This document shows, one piece after another, positions 8,578-16,672 of a stretch of 36,283 nt of DNA. The notes beneath the pieces were generated by a model. The model saw only the letters and a program-made list of their open reading frames with translations. It had not been told where the DNA came from and made no database searches. Origin of the DNA: an uncultured Hungatella sp. GTDB lineage: Bacteria > Bacillota > Clostridia > Lachnospirales > Lachnospiraceae. The DNA is taken from positions 1 to 36,283 of the forward strand of contig CAJUPP010000035.1 in NCBI GenBank assembly GCA_910588325.1. Direction: 5' to 3'. The position numbers and the translations under genes were made by a program. Numbering within the stretch: the stretch's first letter is position 1; each line of letters begins with the position of its first letter.

Positions 8578-9531
8578 TCATTCATCCAGCATAGCCGCTC
8601 CGATGATCCCCGCATCATTTCCCAGGGAGGCTATAACGATTTCCGTCTTTACGGCTGAATCCCTGGTATATACCTGCTGATTCACCATTCTTTTCAAAGG
8701 CTCCAGAAGCTTATCCCCTGCCTGGCTGACTCCTCCGCCGATGCACAGAATCTCCGGCTGAAACACATTGATAATATCCGTAATTCCCACACTGAGATAA
8801 TACAGATATCGTTCCACCACTTCCTCAGCCGTCAAATCCCCTTTTCCGGCAGCTTCAAAGACCATCTGTCCGTCTACTCTGTCTGCCTGCTGACCGCACA
8901 TGTTCCACAGAAGGCTCCTTCTTTTTTCATCTGCCTCCAGCGCTTCCAGAGCCATACGGCGCAGTCCCACAGCCGAAGCATAGGCCTCAAAGCACCCTCT
9001 GCGCCCGCAGTTGCACATCTCACCGTTACATTGTATCACAAAATGCCCAAACTCACCAGCAGCAAAATTGCACCCCTCATATAGTTTCCCGTCCAGGACC
9101 AGCCCGCCGCCTATTCCCCTTCCCAGAGTCACCATCACTAGAGAACTGTATCCTTTTCCGCATCCGGCCAGATACTCTCCCCAGGCGGCAGCGTTGGCAT
9201 TGTTGGTAAAAAAGGCAGGTTTCTTAAAATAATGCTTCAAAAGCCGGATGAAGGGTTCATCCTTCATATCCAGATTGTTGGCATACTCCATGACACCGGT
9301 CTTTTTGTTTGCCGTCCCGGGAACCCCTACCCCCACGGATGCTATCTCATCCATCCCAATGCCTGTCTCATCCAAAAGTCCTGATACCAGCACTTTCATA
9401 TCCCGAACTATTTTGGACGCCCCGCTGTCCGGGGCTGTGGGGACTGATCCTGATTTCACGATCCTGTAGTCCTCATCCACGATCCCGGCCTTAATTGTCG
9501 TTCCTCCCAAATCAATCCCCACACAATACAT
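8578..9531 (-). CDS. ROK-family sugar kinase (glucokinase-like)
   Basis: This 317-residue cytosolic protein starts with the phosphate-binding GIDLGGTTIKAG at 5-16. NNANAAAWGE (110-119) carries sugar-binding residues. GEFGH (159-163) is followed by the ROK zinc motif CNCGRRGCFEAY (173-184), and IGGGVSQAG is the second nucleotide-binding element. A glucokinase-like ROK enzyme with an intact zinc site phosphorylates a hexose with ATP; the exact sugar is not readable. It lies downstream of the binding-protein gene, from which it is separated by a large inverted repeat. It would phosphorylate the sugar released from the imported material. The ATG has a GGGGAAGGG purine run upstream. Confidence 0.92.
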   Translation of the reverse strand: MYCVGIDLGGTTIKAGIVDEDYRIVKSGSVPTAPDSGASKIVRDMKVLVSGLLDETGIGMDEIASVGVGVPGTANKKTGVMEYANNLDMKDEPFIRLLKHYFKKPAFFTNNANAAAWGEYLAGCGKGYSSLVMVTLGRGIGGGLVLDGKLYEGCNFAAGEFGHFVIQCNGEMCNCGRRGCFEAYASAVGLRRMALEALEADEKRRSLLWNMCGQQADRVDGQMVFEAAGKGDLTAEEVVERYLYYLSVGITDIINVFQPEILCIGGGVSQAGDKLLEPLKRMVNQQVYTRDSAVKTEIVIASLGNDAGIIGAAMLDE

Positions 9532-9556
9532 GACAACCCTTCCCCTCTAAACTAAT

Positions 9557-9621
9557 ATAGCCCATTACAGCCATACCCTGTACCATATGAAAATGGATGT
9601 GAGGAAACTGTAATGGGCTAT
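9557..9621. other. Intergenic inverted repeat between binding-protein and kinase genes
   Basis: A perfect 14-bp inverted repeat (ATAGCCCATTACAG at 9557-9570 and its complement at 9608-9621) encloses 37 nt. It lies after the binding-protein stop (9632) and just before the kinase ribosome-binding site. The T content beyond the stem is modest (TATTAGTTTAG). It probably lowers read-through or protects the upstream message, so that binding protein exceeds kinase. Confidence 0.6.
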
Positions 9622-9631
9622 TATTTATGAC

Positions 9632-11284
9632 TTACTGCACATTTGCATCATAATACTCTGCTCTGGCATCCAGAATCTGCTGAAGTCCTGCGTTCTGCAG
9701 ATTGCTGTACTCTGCCTGCTGCAAAGCATCAAACTCACTGGCAGGACAGCTGATAAGGCGGTATACATATTCAACCATCATATCCTCGATGTTCTTGCCG
9801 TAGTTAGCTTCCGCATCGGAAATAAACGGATAGGTAGGATAACGGAACTTGCCTACGTTCATCACCTCATAGTAGTTCTCAAACCATGCCTTGTCTTCCC
9901 ACTCTACTGCCTGGCTCTGGCTCCAGTAAGAAACTACGGAATCCTTATTTGTCATCCACTCCAGGAAACCGTTGACAATGCTTAAGTCATCCAGGGTTCC
10001 CGGATATCCTTTTTCGAATAACTGTGCCTCTGTCAAAGCAATCGGAACACCTGCCTCATCTCTCTCATGCTCAGGAGTGTAAGCGATATTCTCGGCAACT
10101 TCCGGATCGGACATCCAGTCTAAATACTTAATACATGCCTCTGCTTTGGCTTCGCTGGTCTTGGGAACCATAACATACATACCATATCTTGGCTCATATA
10201 CGCTGCGGTAGGAACCGTCCGGAAGGTCAAAGCACTGTACCGGAACGAATGCGGTCTTGCCTGTAGCGCTGTATAAGATACTCATCAGATCCCAGCTGGT
10301 GCCGCCGGTGTCATCTACGAAGAAGCCTACGTTGCCTGCGGAAACCTGAGCTTTGTAGATATCCTCGGTAGTATCGGTTGCAAAATCCTGTGAGATAAGT
10401 CCTGCATTGTAGAACTCATTCAGCTTGCGGATTCCGTCTACAGCTCCTGGTGCAACTGCTATGTAAGACTCATTGTATACATAGGCATCCTTGTCTGTAG
10501 GCAGATCTACATAGGAACTTACAAATGCAAGATAGTTCTTCTCTGTGTCGGCACGGCCGCTCATGGCCCACGGAATCACCTTGTCAACTCCGCCCGGGTT
10601 CTGATCTTTTACTGCCTGAAGATAAGCAGCCAGTTCTTCCTTAGTCTTGGGAATCTCCATATTCATGGCATCCAGCCAGTCCTTACGGATAAATCCCAGA
10701 TGACGAGGCATCTCAAGACCTCTCTGCTTCAGAATGGCGTACTGTTTGCCGTCATACTGGCCCATAGACTGGATCTCGCCCTGATTCTGTTTTAAGTTAA
10801 CGCCGTAAGCATCATAAGCCGCCGTCAGGTCTGCAAGGCCACCATTCTGGGCAAAGCTGTTAAACAAGTTCTGGCTGTAGGTAAAGATGATATCAGGAGC
10901 ATTGCCGCCGGCCATCATAATGTTTACCTTGTCATCGGAAGAAGATCTTGGAACCGATACATACTCAACATTTATGTTGTATTTTTCCTTTACATTCTGC
11001 TTGATGTAATCTGTCAGAGCATTGTTCTCCGGCGTGGTTCCCGGAGCCGCATTACCTCTGTCCCAGACCATAACAGAAATGGTTACTTCCTCACCGCTTG
11101 CCTCCGGAGCTGCTGCACCGCCGCTGTTTCCGCTGTCTTCGCTGCTGCCGCCGGCTGCCGCCGTGGTTGTCGTATTTCCGGAATCACCGGATCCTGTGGA
11201 AGAAGAACCGCCGCCACAGCCTGCCAGCATAGCCGCCGACAATACTACCGCAACTGTGCTTTTCACTAATCTTGCTTTTCTCAT
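9632..11284 (-). CDS. Extracellular sugar-binding lipoprotein of an ABC transporter (LplA type)
   Basis: This 550-residue protein carries a lipoprotein signal peptide: basic MRKARLVK, a hydrophobic core, then the lipobox LAGC with the lipidated Cys at 23. A Gly/Ser/Thr-rich tether of about 40 residues follows. The mature part is a family 1-type solute-binding protein of the LplA class that accompanies LplB/YtcP permeases in Firmicutes. It would capture an oligosaccharide outside the membrane. A strong GGGAGGTAA ribosome-binding site precedes the ATG. It is third in the operon, 47 bp after the second permease. No ATPase gene is present. Such importers usually share a general MsmX-type ATPase encoded elsewhere. 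Confidence 0.9.
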   Translation of the reverse strand: MRKARLVKSTVAVVLSAAMLAGCGGGSSSTGSGDSGNTTTTAAAGGSSEDSGNSGGAAAPEASGEEVTISVMVWDRGNAAPGTTPENNALTDYIKQNVKEKYNINVEYVSVPRSSSDDKVNIMMAGGNAPDIIFTYSQNLFNSFAQNGGLADLTAAYDAYGVNLKQNQGEIQSMGQYDGKQYAILKQRGLEMPRHLGFIRKDWLDAMNMEIPKTKEELAAYLQAVKDQNPGGVDKVIPWAMSGRADTEKNYLAFVSSYVDLPTDKDAYVYNESYIAVAPGAVDGIRKLNEFYNAGLISQDFATDTTEDIYKAQVSAGNVGFFVDDTGGTSWDLMSILYSATGKTAFVPVQCFDLPDGSYRSVYEPRYGMYVMVPKTSEAKAEACIKYLDWMSDPEVAENIAYTPEHERDEAGVPIALTEAQLFEKGYPGTLDDLSIVNGFLEWMTNKDSVVSYWSQSQAVEWEDKAWFENYYEVMNVGKFRYPTYPFISDAEANYGKNIEDMMVEYVYRLISCPASEFDALQQAEYSNLQNAGLQQILDARAEYYDANVQ

Positions 11285-11331
11285 GAAATAAATTACCTCC
11301 CTTATTTTATTGTAATTATTTTATCTTACCA

Positions 11332-12198
11332 TTAACCCTTTACCGCACCAAGCATAATGCCCTGGGTGAAGTATTTCTGGATAAACGGATAAGCAATTAC
11401 CATTGGTGTCATAGAGATTACGATGCTGGCTGACTTGATATTGTCCGCCACCAACTGAGATACGGCGCCCTCCTCCTGGGAGATCTTAATGGACTCAATC
11501 AGCTGCTTCAATACCATCTGTACTGTATACAGGCTGGAAGAGTTCACATAGTAGAGAACGTCGCTTAAACGGTTCCATCTGCCCACTGCGTAGAACAGGG
11601 CCAGAGTCGCCATGGTAGGATATACCAGCGGAAGGGCAATCTTACTCATAACCTGGAACTCTGTACATCCGTCGATCTTGGCCGCCTCATACAGAGAGGA
11701 ATCCAGACTCTTGAATGCAGTACACATGATAATCATGTTGTAGGCGCTTAAGGCCTCCGGAATAATCAAAGCCCATACCTTGTCTAACATCTTCAAATCC
11801 CGGATATTTAAGTACTTGGGAATAATACCGGGATCCAGATACATGGTAAGAACGAACAGTGTCATAATAATACCTGTACCTTTTAAGGAAGTCTTGGACA
11901 GCGGATATGCCGCCAGAATGGTCATCACCATACACACAACCGTTGCCACCAGCATCAGAACGATGGAAAAACCGAAAGAGGATAAAAAGCTTCCGCTTCT
12001 GAATGCTCTTACATAAGCCTCCGTAGTAACCTGTACCGGATACAGGAATACCTTACCGGAAAGAATGGCGTCTTTGGAGCTTAAGGAAACGGATATAACC
12101 CGGAAAATAGGAATCAGGGCAATAATACTGACTATAATGAAGATCGTGTTCCAGCACAGCTGAAACCGTCTCTCGCCTTTGCTGTTTAACGTACTCAT
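11332..12198 (-). CDS. Carbohydrate ABC transporter permease, YtcP/MalG type
   Basis: This 288-residue inner-membrane protein has about six transmembrane helices. The cytoplasmic ATPase-contact (EAA) loop is visible as EAAKIDGCTEFQVMSKIALP near residue 190. The C-terminus FIQKYFTQGIMLGAVKG is typical of the MalG/YtcP group. The start codon overlaps the stop of the LplB-type permease by one base (TAATG), so translation is coupled. The two permeases form the channel for the sugar captured by the lipoprotein encoded next. Confidence 0.93.
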   Translation of the reverse strand: MSTLNSKGERRFQLCWNTIFIIVSIIALIPIFRVISVSLSSKDAILSGKVFLYPVQVTTEAYVRAFRSGSFLSSFGFSIVLMLVATVVCMVMTILAAYPLSKTSLKGTGIIMTLFVLTMYLDPGIIPKYLNIRDLKMLDKVWALIIPEALSAYNMIIMCTAFKSLDSSLYEAAKIDGCTEFQVMSKIALPLVYPTMATLALFYAVGRWNRLSDVLYYVNSSSLYTVQMVLKQLIESIKISQEEGAVSQLVADNIKSASIVISMTPMVIAYPFIQKYFTQGIMLGAVKG

Positions 12199-13133
12199 TA
12201 CATGATTCCTCCTTCACCCATTTTCTTGGAAATCTTGTTCACAGACAGAACCAGGATAATTCCCACTACAGACTGGAACAGGCCTACTGCGGTTGCAAAG
12301 TCAAATCTGGCTGCCTGAAGACCGATGCTGTACACATAAGTACTGATAACGTCAGACGCGCTCTTTACCAGCGTGTTGCCCATCATGTACGGACGGTCAA
12401 AGTCGATGGATACCATCTTGCCAAGCTGCATAATAAGCAGGGTGGAGATAGTAGGACGGATCTGAGGGATAGTCACATGCCAGATTCTCTGAAGCCTGGT
12501 AGCACCGTCTATGTATGCTGCCTCGCCCAAAGACGGGTCCGTAGCCGTAAGTGCCGCCAGATAAATAATCAGGGAATAACCTGCATCATGCCAGATTCCC
12601 GAGAACCAGTACACGAACCTCCAGATAAACGGCGAACTAAGGAAATTCACCTCACTCATTCCCATATTGCGGAAAATCTCATTGACAAGTCCGCTGGTGG
12701 AAAATAACTGGGTGATAATACCTGCGATAATAACCCAGGAAAGAAAGTTTGGCAGATACAAAATGGTCTGAGTCGCCTTTCTGATACCGATGTTCTTGAT
12801 CTCAAACAGGAACACCGCCAGAAGGACAGGCATCGGGAATCCAAGTATCAGGTCGCCCAGATTCAGAATCAGCGTATTTTTTAAGGCATTCCAGAAATCT
12901 CTGGAACTGAATGCTTCCTTAAAGTGAGCCAATCCGATCCACGGGCTATCCCAGATGCCGGCGAAGATGTTAAACTTCTTAAAGGCGATAATCGCGCCCA
13001 GCATGGGTTTGTAGCGCAGCAGAATCATGTAGACTACCGGAATAACCAGCATAAGGTACAGCTGCCAGTAATTCTGCATGTAGACTTTGAATGTGGTCTT
13101 ATTGCCACCTTGGGTTTTTTTTACCTCTTTCAT
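12198..13133 (-). CDS. Carbohydrate ABC transporter permease, LplB/MalF type
   Basis: This 311-residue membrane protein has about six helices. The first follows a basic N-terminus and reads YWQLYLMLVIPVVYMILL. The EAA-loop motif is EAAYIDGATRLQRIWHVTIP near residue 210. It is the LplB-type partner of the YtcP-type permease. The frame is open 14 codons further upstream, but ATG 13133 has AGGAGGGG 2-3 bases before it and is preferred. It is the first gene of the six-gene sugar operon. The 305-bp region upstream holds the operon promoter candidates and the sigE terminator. Confidence 0.93.
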   Translation of the reverse strand: MKEVKKTQGGNKTTFKVYMQNYWQLYLMLVIPVVYMILLRYKPMLGAIIAFKKFNIFAGIWDSPWIGLAHFKEAFSSRDFWNALKNTLILNLGDLILGFPMPVLLAVFLFEIKNIGIRKATQTILYLPNFLSWVIIAGIITQLFSTSGLVNEIFRNMGMSEVNFLSSPFIWRFVYWFSGIWHDAGYSLIIYLAALTATDPSLGEAAYIDGATRLQRIWHVTIPQIRPTISTLLIMQLGKMVSIDFDRPYMMGNTLVKSASDVISTYVYSIGLQAARFDFATAVGLFQSVVGIILVLSVNKISKKMGEGGIM

Positions 13134-13158
13134 AGCCCCTCCTAATCGTTTTGTAGGA

Positions 13159-13281
13159 ATGAAAATATATTTCATTTCCCTTTGCTATTTCTTAAATAAT
13201 TATAAAGTTCCACCTTCGATTTTTCTACGCTTTTTTTGCCGCCTTTGTAGATAAGTATTGTAATTTTTGCTGTCATGGCAA
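13159..13281 (-). promoter_or_regulatory. Promoter region of the sugar ABC operon
   Basis: The 305-bp gap before lplB contains no gene. Two weak promoter candidates are visible on the minus strand. One is TATAAT (13199-13204) without a recognisable -35. The other is TTGCCA (13276-13281) with TACTTA (13252-13257) at 18-bp spacing. A 6-5-6 inverted repeat, ATGAAA/TTTCAT (13159-13175), lies between the first -10 and the ribosome-binding site and could be an operator. Poor -35 boxes suit an activator-dependent operon. Confidence 0.35.
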
Positions 13282-13387
13282 AACATACTGTGTATTTTGT
13301 ATTAAAAATCAGGGAAAACCGTCTGGTTTCTTTATATAGAATAACAAATTCTGCGTCTTTTTTATGAGATAGTTATGGTATAAAGCC

Positions 13388-13421
13388 AAAAGTGCCTGAG
13401 CAGTTAAGTCCAGGCACTTTT
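13388..13421. terminator. sigE terminator, bidirectional
   Basis: An 11-bp perfect stem (AAAAGTGCCTG at 13388-13398, CAGGCACTTTT at 13411-13421) encloses a 12-nt loop. It lies just beyond the sigE stop at 13439 and is flanked by A and T runs on both sides. It separates the sporulation genes from the sugar operon. Confidence 0.8.
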
Positions 13422-13438
13422 ATAAATGAAATCATTTT

Positions 13439-14179
13439 TTATTCAAACCTTACAATCTCTTTCTTTAACCGTTTCATAATCTTTTTCTCAAGCCTTGAGA
13501 TATAAGACTGAGAAATTCCTAAAAGGTCCGCCACCTCCTTCTGTGTCATCTCCTCCCCGTCCTCTCTGTTAAGTCCGTACCGAAGCTGCACAATCTTCCT
13601 CTCCCTGGGGCTTAACCGGCTGACTGCCAGATTCAGAAGGCTTTTCTCTGTCTCCGTCTCAATATCCCGTGAAATCACATCCTCGTCCGTTCCCAAAATA
13701 TCCGAGAGAAGCAGTTCATTTCCGTCCCAGTCCACATTCAGCGGCTCATCGATGGACACCTCCATCTTCGTCTTATTGTTTCTCCTCAGATACATGAGGA
13801 TCTCATTTTCAATACACCGGGATGCGTAAGTAGCCAGCTTTATATTCTTCTCAGGGTTAAATGTATTGATAGCCTTAATCAGCCCTATGGTTCCTATGGA
13901 AATCAGATCCTCCACTCCCACGCTGGTATTATCAAATTTCTTTGCTATGTACACTACCAGCCGAAGATTATGCTCAATCAACTCCGATTTCGCTTCCTTT
14001 TCTCCATCCGTCCCCATCATAGCAATCATCCGGTTCTCTTCCTCATTGTCAAGAGGCGCCGGTAATATGTCCGCACCTCCTATATAATGGACCTCTCCTT
14101 CCCTCTGAAAAAGCATAGTCTTAAAGCTGGGCACGCTCTTGAACTGAAAACGATTGGGTATTGACACTTTGATTACCAT
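13439..14179 (-). CDS. sigE: RNA polymerase sporulation sigma factor SigE
   Basis: This 246-residue early mother-cell sigma factor has region 2 as NLRLVVYIAKKF, EDLISIGTIGLIKAINTFNP and ATYASRCIENEILMYLRR. DEPLNVDWDGNELLLSDILG follows. Region 4 ends in a helix-turn-helix (TQKEVADLLGISQSYISRLE). The first 30 or so residues correspond to the inhibitory pro-sequence. By alignment from memory with Bacillus SigE, mature protein should begin near HYIGGADILP (residue 31). SpoIIGA, encoded 14 bp upstream, is the protease that removes this pro-sequence. sigG, which often follows sigE, is not present. A bidirectional terminator comes next. Confidence 0.96.
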   Translation of the reverse strand: MVIKVSIPNRFQFKSVPSFKTMLFQREGEVHYIGGADILPAPLDNEEENRMIAMMGTDGEKEAKSELIEHNLRLVVYIAKKFDNTSVGVEDLISIGTIGLIKAINTFNPEKNIKLATYASRCIENEILMYLRRNNKTKMEVSIDEPLNVDWDGNELLLSDILGTDEDVISRDIETETEKSLLNLAVSRLSPRERKIVQLRYGLNREDGEEMTQKEVADLLGISQSYISRLEKKIMKRLKKEIVRFE

Positions 14180-14193
14180 CGGTGATTCCTCCT

Positions 14194-15009
14194 TTATATC
14201 CGTGTATTGGTTTCTTTGTGGAGCAGTACATCATAGCTCCCATCTCTGGTTATCTTAAACGGCGCCCTGGCAACCACAGGTTTTGACAAGATCCGGCTTT
14301 TCCCGTTTTCCTCCCAAACCTCCATCCTGTCAATCTCCACCGCTTCCATCATCCCAAGGGGATTCCCAACAGTCCGAAACGGAACGGAGACAACATCTGC
14401 CCCAGGCTCCTTTAACTTATTCCAAAGACTTTCCGAGACAATATGAACCGGCCGTCCTCCTTCCGGTTCATAAAGGCAGTTCCCTGTATCCAGATATCCG
14501 ACTGCCCATATCTTCTCTTCTCCAACCTGAATGCTCAACTGATACAGTTCCTGCCTCTCCCTCTTGATTTCCATGGCTGTCAGCCAGAAAAACCGAAAGC
14601 CAAACCACCCACCGGCAGCCAAAAACCCCCAGCCCAAAACCGGCAGCCCCTTCTCAATCAGAACGCTTCCCCTCATATGTTCATACAGAGCCTCCATAAT
14701 CCCTCCCACACAGAAGGACTCCAAAAAGAACACAAGAACCATCTTCACAAACTCTCTGACAGTCCCCGGACGAAAAGCAATCCATATCATCAGGCCTCCT
14801 GGCAGTATGATTCCCAAAAGCCATATCAAAATCCCCGGCAGATACCAGAGCCACACGGCCAGACACGCCGCCACAGCCCCGGCTATCCCCGCCGCAATCA
14901 TCCTGATCCATCTTACAGGAACCTTCAAAACCTTCCCTAAGAGCAGCAACAGAAGCACATCCATCGAAAAATTCACAAGAAAAAATATATCTATGTACCA
15001 TTCAGCCAC
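14194..15009 (-). CDS. spoIIGA: SpoIIGA, sporulation sigma-E processing peptidase
   Basis: This membrane aspartic protease cleaves pro-SigE after septation. Taken from GTG 15009 it is 271 residues: five hydrophobic segments in the first 150, then a cytosolic protease domain with the catalytic DTGN motif (Asp about 174) in the context VGYLDTGNCLYEP. An in-frame ATG at 15042 overlaps the -10 box of the spoIIG promoter, so it would lie before the transcript start. GTG 15009 has AGGAGG 11 bases upstream, and its product begins EWYIDIFFLVNF, as expected of the family. It pairs with sigE downstream. Confidence 0.92.
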   Translation of the reverse strand: MAEWYIDIFFLVNFSMDVLLLLLLGKVLKVPVRWIRMIAAGIAGAVAACLAVWLWYLPGILIWLLGIILPGGLMIWIAFRPGTVREFVKMVLVFFLESFCVGGIMEALYEHMRGSVLIEKGLPVLGWGFLAAGGWFGFRFFWLTAMEIKRERQELYQLSIQVGEEKIWAVGYLDTGNCLYEPEGGRPVHIVSESLWNKLKEPGADVVSVPFRTVGNPLGMMEAVEIDRMEVWEENGKSRILSKPVVARAPFKITRDGSYDVLLHKETNTRI

Positions 15010-15040
15010 AAGACATCCTGCCTCCTGTCTCACAGAATAC

Positions 15041-15073
15041 ATTATAAAAAACTTTAAATTCAGATTTTGTCAA
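15041..15073 (-). promoter_or_regulatory. spoIIG promoter with extended spacer
   Basis: TTGACA (15068-15073) and TATAAT (15041-15046) are both perfect consensus hexamers but are 21 bp apart, too far for ordinary sigma-A use. The Bacillus subtilis spoIIG promoter has the same peculiarity (22 bp) and needs Spo0A-P. The -35 overlaps TGACAAA, one mismatch from the 0A box TGNCGAA. This strongly suggests Spo0A-dependent control. Confidence 0.75.
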
Positions 15074-15180
15074 ACGGGGGAATGAAAATCAGATTTTTTA
15101 TCGGAAAAATATGACATCAGACAACAAAATTCGCAAACACCCTATACAGCCAACAACGCAGCTTCGGGTCACCTGAAAAC

Positions 15181-15212
15181 AAAAAGCGCAGAAAGAAATT
15201 TTCTTCCCGCGC
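15181..15212 (-). terminator. ftsZ terminator
   Basis: The inverted repeat at 15186-15212 gives about 11 pairs (two of them G-U) on the minus strand, followed by TTTTT (15185-15181). It lies 38 bp beyond the ftsZ stop at 15250 and isolates the division cluster from spoIIGA-sigE. Confidence 0.7.
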
Positions 15213-15249
15213 AGTCTTAACTACAACCTATAATATATACTCTCCGCCC

Positions 15250-16539
15250 CTATCTCTTATTCTTAAGAAAATCCGGAATCGTAATATCCTTCACATTCGC
15301 ACCTGACCGATATCCCTGGCTGCCGCCCGGGTTCCCGGCTCCCGTTCCACCGGACATCCGGCCATTCATCCCACCGGACATCCCGTTCATGCCGTTGCCG
15401 TTCATGCCGCCCATATTTCCATTCTCCATAGGCGGATTCTGTCTGCCGGCTCCCGGCGCCGGCCGCCCCATAGTAAACGGAGGAAGATTGGGCTGAGAAG
15501 TAGCCGCTGCCTCTGCCCCACCGCTCTTCTGATTAAAATTCCCAAACCCGCTCATGGCCTTGGAAACCGAACTTGCACTGCCTGCCGCATGGTCATCCAG
15601 CCCGGTAGCGATCACCGTAATGGTGGCCTCATCCTGTGCATTCTCATCATACATGGCGCCAAAGATAATATTGGCATCATCCCCCGCCATCTCCTGAACA
15701 TAGCTGGCAGCCTCATTGGCCTCAATCAGGCTGATATCTCCCGAAATATTAATAATCACATGGGACGCACCCTCGATGGTAGTCTCAAGCAGCGGGCTGG
15801 ATACTGCCTGCTTCACAGCCTCCACCGCTTTCTCATCACCTTTCGCCTTACCGATGCCGATATGTGCAATCCCCTTATCCGTCATAACCGTCTGCACATC
15901 AGCAAAATCCAGGTTAATCAGGCCAGGCACATTGATCAGATCCGTAATGCCCTGAACCGCCTGCTGCAGAACCTCATCCGCCTTCTTCAGTGCATCTGGC
16001 ATGGTTGTCCTGCGGTCCACAATCTCAAGAAGCTTGTCATTGGGGATGACAATCAATGTATCCACATTCTCCTTCAGCCTGTCAATCCCGTGAAGGGCAT
16101 TGGTCATGCGGGTTTTCGCCTCAAAACGGAAGGGCTTCGTCACAACCCCTACGGTCAGAATCCCCATATCCTTGGCGATCTGCGCCACAACGGGAGCCGC
16201 ACCGGTTCCCGTACCCCCTCCCATGCCACAGGTTACAAATACCATATCCGCGCCTCTCATGGCCTGCGCCAATTCCTCGGAACTTTCTTCTGCTGCCTTC
16301 TCTCCAATCTCCGGTCTGGCTCCTGCTCCCAATCCTTTTGTCAATTTCTCGCCGATCTGCATAGCAGTGGGCGCTTTGCAGAACTGAAGGGCCTGCTTGT
16401 CCGTGTTAATACCGATAAACTCTACTCCGGCAATATTCTCATCGATCATGCGGTTTACGGCATTGTTGCCGGCTCCGCCCACACCTACAACTATGATTCT
16501 GGCAGCATTCTCAGCTTCATTTATCTTAATCTCTAACAA
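15250..16539 (-). CDS. ftsZ: Cell division GTPase FtsZ
   Basis: This 429-residue tubulin-like GTPase forms the division ring. The nucleotide-binding site is visible as GVGGAGNNAVNRM (19-31) and the signature GGGTGTG at 107-113. The synergy-loop region (NLDFADVQTVM) follows. Residues about 345-413 form a low-complexity linker unusually rich in Gly, Asn and Met. The C-terminal tail KDITIPDFLKNKR is the conserved peptide that contacts membrane anchors and regulators. The start codon is TTG at 16539 with AGGAGGAA five bases upstream; no better ATG exists nearby. ftsA is not adjacent, so another anchor is presumably encoded elsewhere. The gene has its own sigma-A promoter and a terminator. Confidence 0.97.
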   Translation of the reverse strand: MLEIKINEAENAARIIVVGVGGAGNNAVNRMIDENIAGVEFIGINTDKQALQFCKAPTAMQIGEKLTKGLGAGARPEIGEKAAEESSEELAQAMRGADMVFVTCGMGGGTGTGAAPVVAQIAKDMGILTVGVVTKPFRFEAKTRMTNALHGIDRLKENVDTLIVIPNDKLLEIVDRRTTMPDALKKADEVLQQAVQGITDLINVPGLINLDFADVQTVMTDKGIAHIGIGKAKGDEKAVEAVKQAVSSPLLETTIEGASHVIINISGDISLIEANEAASYVQEMAGDDANIIFGAMYDENAQDEATITVIATGLDDHAAGSASSVSKAMSGFGNFNQKSGGAEAAATSQPNLPPFTMGRPAPGAGRQNPPMENGNMGGMNGNGMNGMSGGMNGRMSGGTGAGNPGGSQGYRSGANVKDITIPDFLKNKR

Positions 16540-16635
16540 GAAAATTCCTCCTTCATTCCGGCCGCGTCCATGAGATACGCCACCGCTTACTCTCTTCTTC
16601 TATCTTTAATATGTATAAACTATAACCTATCTAAT

Positions 16636-16664
16636 ACTATATTTTATTTCCCGCAAAATATCAA
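16636..16664 (-). promoter_or_regulatory. Sigma-A promoter for ftsZ
   Basis: TTGATA (16659-16664) and TATAGT (16636-16641) lie 17 bp apart on the minus strand, in the 133-bp gap between ftsQ and ftsZ, about 97 bp before the TTG start. Confidence 0.65.
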
Positions 16665-16672
16665 CTCTTTTT

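Noticed and set aside
15010..15042. ATG 15042 as the SpoIIGA start
   Set aside because: It overlaps the -10 box of the spoIIG promoter and has no ribosome-binding site; GTG 15009 fits better.
15589..16536. A 315-codon plus-strand frame opposite ftsZ
   Set aside because: It is a shadow of the strongly conserved ftsZ on the other strand and its product matches nothing.
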